This document shows positions 37,204 to 42,311 of a DNA stretch of 42,311 nucleotides, one piece after another. The notes beneath the pieces were generated by a model that made no database searches, had not been told where the DNA came from, and saw only the letters and a program-made list of their open reading frames with translations. The position numbers and the translations under genes were made by a program. The DNA lies in contig CANGJV010000003.1 in the NCBI GenBank assembly GCA_947454425.1, positions 1 through 42,311 of the forward strand. Reading direction: 5' to 3'. This DNA comes from Candidatus Nanopelagicaceae bacterium (GTDB lineage: Bacteria > Actinomycetota > Actinomycetes > Nanopelagicales > Nanopelagicaceae). Position 1 is the first letter of the stretch. The number at the start of each line of letters is the position of its first letter.

Positions 37204-38075
37204 CCCTTTGTCGATCCAGATACGAGTCCACTGATTAAGTATTTCTGGAGGAAGATGAAGAGAATGAGAACTGGTGTTGTGGCTAAGAGGGCCCCAGCTG
37301 TAAATGGCCCCCAATTCTTTGCATATGAGCCGTAGATAAATTGTTGAAGCCCAACTGCAATCGTCATACTTGGTCCGTCTAGACCAAGTATCACCGAAGT
37401 AATCAAGTATTCATTTAAGATTCCAATAAAAGATAGAAGAAAAATCACAACAAAAATTGGAGTAGCCAGCGGAACAATTATCTTCATAAAGATTAAGGCA
37501 TGGCTTGCGCCATCAATCTTGGCTGCTTCATCGATTTCGCTGGGAATTGTGTCGAAAAAGCTTTTCAAAATCCACGTATTGACCCCAAGTGCTGCTCCAC
37601 CAAAAATGAGGATCAGGGGTAATTGATGCCCAAGTCCTAAGAAATCAAATGTTTGGCCCAAAGAATTGATTATTAGAAATAACGTAGTTGCAGCAAGAAG
37701 TTGCGGGAACATCTGGACAATTAAAATTGTAGTAAGCGTCACACGACGGCCCCTAAATTTATGTCGACTCAAAGAATACGCAGCTAGCGCACCAATCGAA
37801 GTCTGCAAGAGCGCTGCCGCGGTTGCAATTACAAGCGAATTTCTTACCCAGGTTGTGTAAGGTTTTTCAGTATTAGAAAATAGCGATTGAAAGTTGTCAA
37901 AGCCGCTAAATGTCGGAATTAACTTTTGAGTGCTGAGTTGGCCAGTAACGTCAAAGGCAGCTGAAATCATCCAAACCAAAGGGAAAAGAGCAAATGCGGC
38001 AACGAGAATACCAACGATATGTCTCCAAAGGAGCTTGGTCATCCAATATTTTACTTTTGAACGAGAAAATTTCAT
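37200..38075 (-). CDS. malG: Maltose/maltodextrin-type ABC permease MalG
   Basis: SLSRHKFRGRRVTLTTILIVQMFPQLLAATTLFLI; EIDEAAKIDGASHALIFMKIIVPLATPIFVVIFLLSFIGILNEYL. Confidence 0.85.
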   Translation of the reverse strand: MKFSRSKVKYWMTKLLWRHIVGILVAAFALFPLVWMISAAFDVTGQLSTQKLIPTFSGFDNFQSLFSNTEKPYTTWVRNSLVIATAAALLQTSIGALAAYSLSRHKFRGRRVTLTTILIVQMFPQLLAATTLFLIINSLGQTFDFLGLGHQLPLILIFGGAALGVNTWILKSFFDTIPSEIDEAAKIDGASHALIFMKIIVPLATPIFVVIFLLSFIGILNEYLITSVILGLDGPSMTIAVGLQQFIYGSYAKNWGPFTAGALLATTPVLILFIFLQKYLISGLVSGSTKG

Positions 38076-39611
38076 TTAATTTACTCCTTCCATTGTCTTG
38101 ATCCTTCTTAATCCGTAGATTGACATCAAACCAACCATTATGAAGTTGAGAATAGATAAAGCACTGGCCAAACCGTAGTTATTTCCCTCTTGCGAATTAA
38201 ATGCCAACTTATACGTATACGAAATCAAAATATCTGTAGCGCCAGCATTTCCATTGGAATTTGCAAGCGATGGCCCGCCACCAGTTAAGAGGTAAATAAC
38301 TCCAAAATTATTAAGAGCCATTGCGCTAGATGCAACCAAGAGCGGAGCGACAGTTCTAATTACCAACGGCAGCTTTATAAGTCTGAAAGACTTGTAATGT
38401 GATGCACCATCTATTGATGCAGCTTCCAAAATTTCACCTGGAATCGCTTGGATAGCGCCAGTCGTAATTAAAAACATATATGGAAATGAGATCCATATTT
38501 CAACAAGGACGATTGCAATGCGAGCCCAAGTGGCGTCGGTAAGCCAAGGTATTTCACTATGAAAAAGTCTATTGATTACACCATTTGAAGTCTGGAATAA
38601 GCCTGCCCAAACAAGGATTGAGAGCACACTTGGAATTGCCAGAGGAGTTATAAAAATCGTTCGATAAATTCTCTTGCTACGAAGAGCAGGAAAATTAAAT
38701 ATAAGTGCCAGAACTAGACCCATCAAAAAGGATAAGGTAACTATCAGAAAAGCGTTAATGAAAGTCCATGCAACTACCGCAAGCAACGGCCTACGTACCT
38801 CCTCATTTGAAATGATTGAGGTGAAGTTTCTAAAACCGACATTTGCTTTCCATCCAGGGTAGAGAACTTCACCCGAGGAATTAGCCATTTGCCCATTTTG
38901 ATTCGGGTGATATGCCACCCCGGTTGCGATATCAAGGATTTCATCTCTTGCTTCAGAGTAGGTTCTCCCTGGCCTGTAAAGGGTGAGGTAGTCAAAATCA
39001 TCAGGAATCAACACTTGGCTTGATCCCAATCGAACCTCTAAAGACTGAATTTGTTCGGCATGTAATGTGTATTCGTTAGGTTGAAGAATTTTGAAACCTT
39101 TGGCGCTCTTAACTAAACCGTCGGAGTTGATTACGGTTTGAGAACCACCAATAAGCATCATCTGATTGCTATTTCCCGCTACTAAATTCAAACCAGGAAA
39201 TCTAAAAATTGCAAATATCTCTCCATCAGAGATACGTGTAGCTAATTGATATTTGACTGGGCTTTGACTCTCGACGGGAATTCGAGAGTCTTCGAGGATT
39301 GCGTCTATAGCTTGTGATTTTGAAAGTTGGTGTCCATTTGAGTCGTTTGTAAAAGCAACTTGACCAGAATAAATGGCTGGGTAAATATGAAATAGAACAA
39401 GTAGTGCTACACCGGGAAATATATATTTTGCGTGAATATTGGATTTTGCCCAGTAGATACGGATCGTCAAAAGTGCCGAGACTATAAAGAAGATGCCTAA
39501 GAACCAAGATGAATCCGCAAGAAGAGAGAAGCCCGCTAGCGCTAAGACAGATGAAAAGATTCCGGTAAGAGCAAAGAGGAGATTCCGGCGAGAAAATAGT
39601 GAAAATCTCAT
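38076..39611 (-). CDS. malF: Maltose/maltodextrin-type ABC permease MalF with large extracytoplasmic domain
   Basis: FHIYPAIYSGQVAFTNDSNGHQLSKSQAIDAIL (MalF P2-like region); GEILEAASIDGASHYKSFRLIKLPLVIRTVAPLL. Start MRFSLFSRR. Confidence 0.82.
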   Translation of the reverse strand: MRFSLFSRRNLLFALTGIFSSVLALAGFSLLADSSWFLGIFFIVSALLTIRIYWAKSNIHAKYIFPGVALLVLFHIYPAIYSGQVAFTNDSNGHQLSKSQAIDAILEDSRIPVESQSPVKYQLATRISDGEIFAIFRFPGLNLVAGNSNQMMLIGGSQTVINSDGLVKSAKGFKILQPNEYTLHAEQIQSLEVRLGSSQVLIPDDFDYLTLYRPGRTYSEARDEILDIATGVAYHPNQNGQMANSSGEVLYPGWKANVGFRNFTSIISNEEVRRPLLAVVAWTFINAFLIVTLSFLMGLVLALIFNFPALRSKRIYRTIFITPLAIPSVLSILVWAGLFQTSNGVINRLFHSEIPWLTDATWARIAIVLVEIWISFPYMFLITTGAIQAIPGEILEAASIDGASHYKSFRLIKLPLVIRTVAPLLVASSAMALNNFGVIYLLTGGGPSLANSNGNAGATDILISYTYKLAFNSQEGNNYGLASALSILNFIMVGLMSIYGLRRIKTMEGVN

Positions 39612-39645
39612 GGCTGCTCCTGTCTTAAATAATTCATAAAATATA

Positions 39646-39694
39646 GGAAGGAGACCTTGGCACGAAAATCGTGATACGGCCAAGGTCTCCTTCC
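39646..39694 (-). other. Perfect 16-bp inverted repeat (17-nt loop) between malE-like and malF-like genes
   Basis: GGAAGGAGACCTTGGC-N17-GCCAAGGTCTCCTTCC. Confidence 0.85.
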
Positions 39695-39705
39695 TCCTGG
39701 AGGGA

Positions 39706-40896
39706 CTAGTTTCCTAGCGACGTATTAAGGTTCTTGGAAGCAGTCTTCATAGCATCGCCGAACTTTGACTTTCCTGAAGCCCAATCTGCGAAAGCTCCGT
39801 TCCAATATGTCCAAACGCTGTTCATTTCGGCAACATTTGGCATTGGAAGACAGATCGCTCCGTAGGCTCCAAACTTACCCGCAACACTGTTCTTATCGAC
39901 AGTAGTAGCAGCTTCAAGATTTGCAGGATAACTTGAATTAGAAGCGGTAATTGCCTTGCTGAAGTTCTTAGTCTGAACAACTTCCGTGAGGAACTGCTTA
40001 GCTAGGAACTTGTTCTTGGAGAAACGGTTGAGGTACATCGCTGAAACACCACTAAACGCTCTCGCATAACCGCCGTTAAGGGATGGTACGCCTGAAATTT
40101 CATACTTTACTCCAGCCTTATCCAACCCATCTATTGACCATGGGCCAACTATTGCAAATGGAGCCTTGCCGTTCGTGAAGTTTGATGCATCGTAGGTATT
40201 TGCCTTATCAAATAACTTCGCCGCTAACCATTTGTCCATCAAGTTGGCATTCTTGGCAAGCTTTGAAGAATAGATTCCGTTAGAGCTGACGCTTGTGTAC
40301 TTTCCATTTTTATTTGGAAATACGTAACCACCAATTGATTCGAAGAAAGGCTGCATGAAGTATCCATCGATATGTGTAACGACACCTACGTCAGCCTTGC
40401 CTGATGAAATTAATTTTGTGGCAGTGGATTCGAGGGTAGCCCAATCTTTTGGTGCTCCAGCTGGAACGAGGCTCAAATTTGTGGCAAGGGCAATGTTGCT
40501 GATTGAGATTGGAATTCCCCAAGTACCGAAATTAAATGAGACTCCTTCGACTGCAGCAGCAGGATATGCAGCCTTGTTGATCACAGTGCTTAAAGAAGTG
40601 ACAACACCAGATTTCACCAAGGAGCCCGTATTGTCGTGCGTTGCTACAAATAGATCTGGTCCAGCGCCTGCAGGACCTAACTTGCTAAGGCCACAATCTC
40701 CAAGGCCACATTTTGCGAGGATATTGAGCGTCACTCCATTTTTGGCAGCCCAATCAGCAGAAGCTGCTTTATAAGCCGCCTCGTCGCCAGAATTCACCCA
40801 GATTGTCAAAGTTCCTGCCGCTTGTGCCGGCGCAATCGACCCAAAGGCCAAAAGCGCAGCGCTCAAGAGGCCTACTCCCAAACGACTCTTTTTCAT
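39706..40896 (-). CDS. malE: Maltose/maltodextrin-type substrate-binding protein MalE-like
   Basis: Signal MKKSRLGVGLLSAALLAFGSIAPAQAA; TLTIWVNSGDEAAYKAASADWAAKNGV; GIPISISNIALATNLSLVP; GKAPFAIVGPWSIDGLDKAGVKYEISGVPSLNG. Confidence 0.82.
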   Translation of the reverse strand: MKKSRLGVGLLSAALLAFGSIAPAQAAGTLTIWVNSGDEAAYKAASADWAAKNGVTLNILAKCGLGDCGLSKLGPAGAGPDLFVATHDNTGSLVKSGVVTSLSTVINKAAYPAAAVEGVSFNFGTWGIPISISNIALATNLSLVPAGAPKDWATLESTATKLISSGKADVGVVTHIDGYFMQPFFESIGGYVFPNKNGKYTSVSSNGIYSSKLAKNANLMDKWLAAKLFDKANTYDASNFTNGKAPFAIVGPWSIDGLDKAGVKYEISGVPSLNGGYARAFSGVSAMYLNRFSKNKFLAKQFLTEVVQTKNFSKAITASNSSYPANLEAATTVDKNSVAGKFGAYGAICLPMPNVAEMNSVWTYWNGAFADWASGKSKFGDAMKTASKNLNTSLGN

Positions 40897-40920
40897 TTCT
40901 TCCCCTTAATTCGCTCAATC

Positions 40921-40936
40921 ATCGACGCGCGTCGAT
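40921..40936. promoter_or_regulatory. LacI-family operator 1, perfect 16-bp palindrome ATCGACGCGCGTCGAT
   Basis: Sequence equals its reverse complement; CG-centred. Confidence 0.85.
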
Positions 40937-40944
40937 AATATGGT

Positions 40945-40973
40945 AATGTACTCTTGTCATCGACGCGAGTCAA
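40945..40973 (-). promoter_or_regulatory. Sigma70-type promoter for the malE-like gene: TTGACT-17 bp-TACATT
   Basis: Minus strand TTGACT (40973-40968), 17-nt spacer, TACATT (40950-40945); flanked by both operators. Confidence 0.6.
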
Positions 40974-40974
40974 T
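40959..40974. promoter_or_regulatory. LacI-family operator 2, ATCGACGCGAGTCAAT
   Basis: 14/16 identical to operator 1, start-to-start spacing 38 bp, overlaps the -35 box. Confidence 0.8.
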
Positions 40975-41012
40975 AGGTTGAGTGGAATTTTGCAGGGGAA
41001 TTTGGAGGCGAG

Positions 41013-42005
41013 ATGACTACCAGGGCGGATGTAGCCAAGTTGGCCGGCGTCTCTGAGAGCACCGTTTCCTATGTCTTATCAGGCAAACGGCCCATCAGCG
41101 AGGAAACTAGAAAGCGAGTTCATGCCGCAATAGGGAAGTCAGGCTATAAATCCAACTACGCAGCAGCAGCCTTAGCTGGCGGTACCCCTCGCCTTGTCAC
41201 AATGATGATTTCAAATCTCTTTAACGATCCTGGTTCCCGATTGATTGGCACTCTTGTTCAAGGAGTTGTTGACGGAGTCAATGAGCTTGGTTTCCATAGC
41301 GTAATTTGGCCAGTCACTGAAGACGAAGATTCCGATACAGAATTGCTCTTGAAGACAAATATTTCTGGCGGCGTGATCCTAATGAACGTAAGCAACAACG
41401 ATCAGCGCGTACATCTCCTTCACCGAGAGAAAGTTCCATTTGTAGTCCTAGGAAGAACTGATGTTGGATTTAAATACAACTTCGTCGATCGTAATTTTGA
41501 GGAGCGAGACAAGATTGCACTACAAGAGCTCAAGAATTTGGGCCATATTGATGTTGGTGTTATGAACTATGAAGAAAAGGTTCGACCGCATCTAAGAAAA
41601 ATAGCTAAGAGTTTAGGCGTGAAATTACACATCATTCCAACAATAAATACAGTTGAAGGTGGAGCGGAAGTTGCTCGAATAATTGCTAAGAATTTTCCTG
41701 AAGTCAGCGCAATAATTTCAATGCTAGATCTAGCAACTCTTGGATTTGTCGAGAGTGCTTCATCGTGCGGAATTTCTATTCCGGAGCAGATTTCAATAAT
41801 CGGACTCAATATGCTTGAGACCCAAGCGGAATCTGTAAGACCACAAGTAACGACAGTAGCATTCGAGGCATATGAAATGGCTAAATCTTGTGGAAAGTTA
41901 GTGGTAGAGGCTATTAGCGGGGATAAGTCAGATCAACCGAGGGAAGAACTTTGGACTGGAGACCTAGTCTTAAGGGGCACATTGGCGCAGGCAAGAAGAA
42001 AATAG
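41013..42005 (+). CDS. LacI-family transcriptional regulator
   Basis: MTTRADVAKLAGVSESTVSYVLSGKRPISEETRKRVHAAIGKSGYKSNYAAAALAGG; SD GGAGG. Confidence 0.95.
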   Translation: MTTRADVAKLAGVSESTVSYVLSGKRPISEETRKRVHAAIGKSGYKSNYAAAALAGGTPRLVTMMISNLFNDPGSRLIGTLVQGVVDGVNELGFHSVIWPVTEDEDSDTELLLKTNISGGVILMNVSNNDQRVHLLHREKVPFVVLGRTDVGFKYNFVDRNFEERDKIALQELKNLGHIDVGVMNYEEKVRPHLRKIAKSLGVKLHIIPTINTVEGGAEVARIIAKNFPEVSAIISMLDLATLGFVESASSCGISIPEQISIIGLNMLETQAESVRPQVTTVAFEAYEMAKSCGKLVVEAISGDKSDQPREELWTGDLVLRGTLAQARRK

Positions 42006-42035
42006 GCATTTTCGCCTCTGTTTTGTTGTAGCTTT

Positions 42036-42311
42036 TTAACGTAATCCGGTTGCAACTGGCGAATTCTCAAGTATTGCCCACTCTTGGTCGGTAAATAATC
42101 GAGAGCGGATCAAGAAGCGCTTACCTTCTGGTGATTCGAGTGAAAATCCTCCGCCACGGCCCACAACGACATCGACTGTGAGATGGGTATGTTTCCAATA
42201 TTCAAATTGTGAGGCTGACATCCAGAAACCGATTAGTTCCTGGATGTCAGCCACTTTCAATTCACCCAACAGTACGTCTTGTCCGCCTACGCGGAATTCA
42301 CCTGCTGGATA
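42036..42311 (-). CDS. DUF779-family protein (truncated by window edge)
   Basis: Minus frame open to window end: YPAGEFRVGGQDVLLGELKVADIQELIGFWMSASQFEYWKHTHLTVDVVVGRGGGFSLESPEGKRFLIRSRLFT; the ORF-track TTG start is internal. Confidence 0.85.
   Translation of the reverse strand, partial: YPAGEFRVGGQDVLLGELKVADIQELIGFWMSASQFEYWKHTHLTVDVVVGRGGGFSLESPEGKRFLIRSRLFTDQEWAILENSPVATGLR

Noticed and set aside
42003-42016. AGGC-N6-GCCT as terminator between LacI and DUF779
   Set aside because: Only 4-bp stem.

Overview
A 42.3-kb actinobacterial chromosomal window. Gene content, about 45% GC and one secreted family suggest a streamlined freshwater actinobacterium of the acI/Nanopelagicales type; that placement is inference only. 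Layout: (1) partial katG (minus, runs off the left edge) divergent from a yceI-family gene. (2) About 10 kb of small, mostly monocistronic genes: DUF4287/DUF1801, SRPBCC, DUF1761, TipAS + MFS, DoxX, UbiA, epimerase, GH13, VOC, a secreted protein and TetR. (3) A compact minus-strand carbohydrate-utilisation cluster (about 12.3-31 kb): xylB, xylA, a split SGNH/OafA acyltransferase pair, GH28, GH2 beta-mannosidase, stand-alone PMI-type cupin, ROK kinase, LacI, secreted DUF5060/GH-A hydrolase, sugar ABC permeases and SBP, GH5, CE7 acetyl esterase. An ABC exporter follows. (4) A minus-strand malEFG-like cluster (about 33.5-40.9 kb) extended by an alpha/beta esterase, a GDSL hydrolase and two tandem YHYH-domain proteins with repeats, facing a divergent LacI gene with two clear operators. 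(5) A partial DUF779 gene at the right edge. Best leads: the malEFG/esterase/SGNH/YHYH operon; a secreted-peptide plus small membrane-protein pair whose ribosome-binding site lies in a long hairpin; a recurrent TAnnnT hexamer 6-7 nt upstream of about ten start codons (leaderless mRNAs); and perfect hairpins at both SBP-permease junctions. No tRNA, rRNA, CRISPR array or mobile element was recognised.
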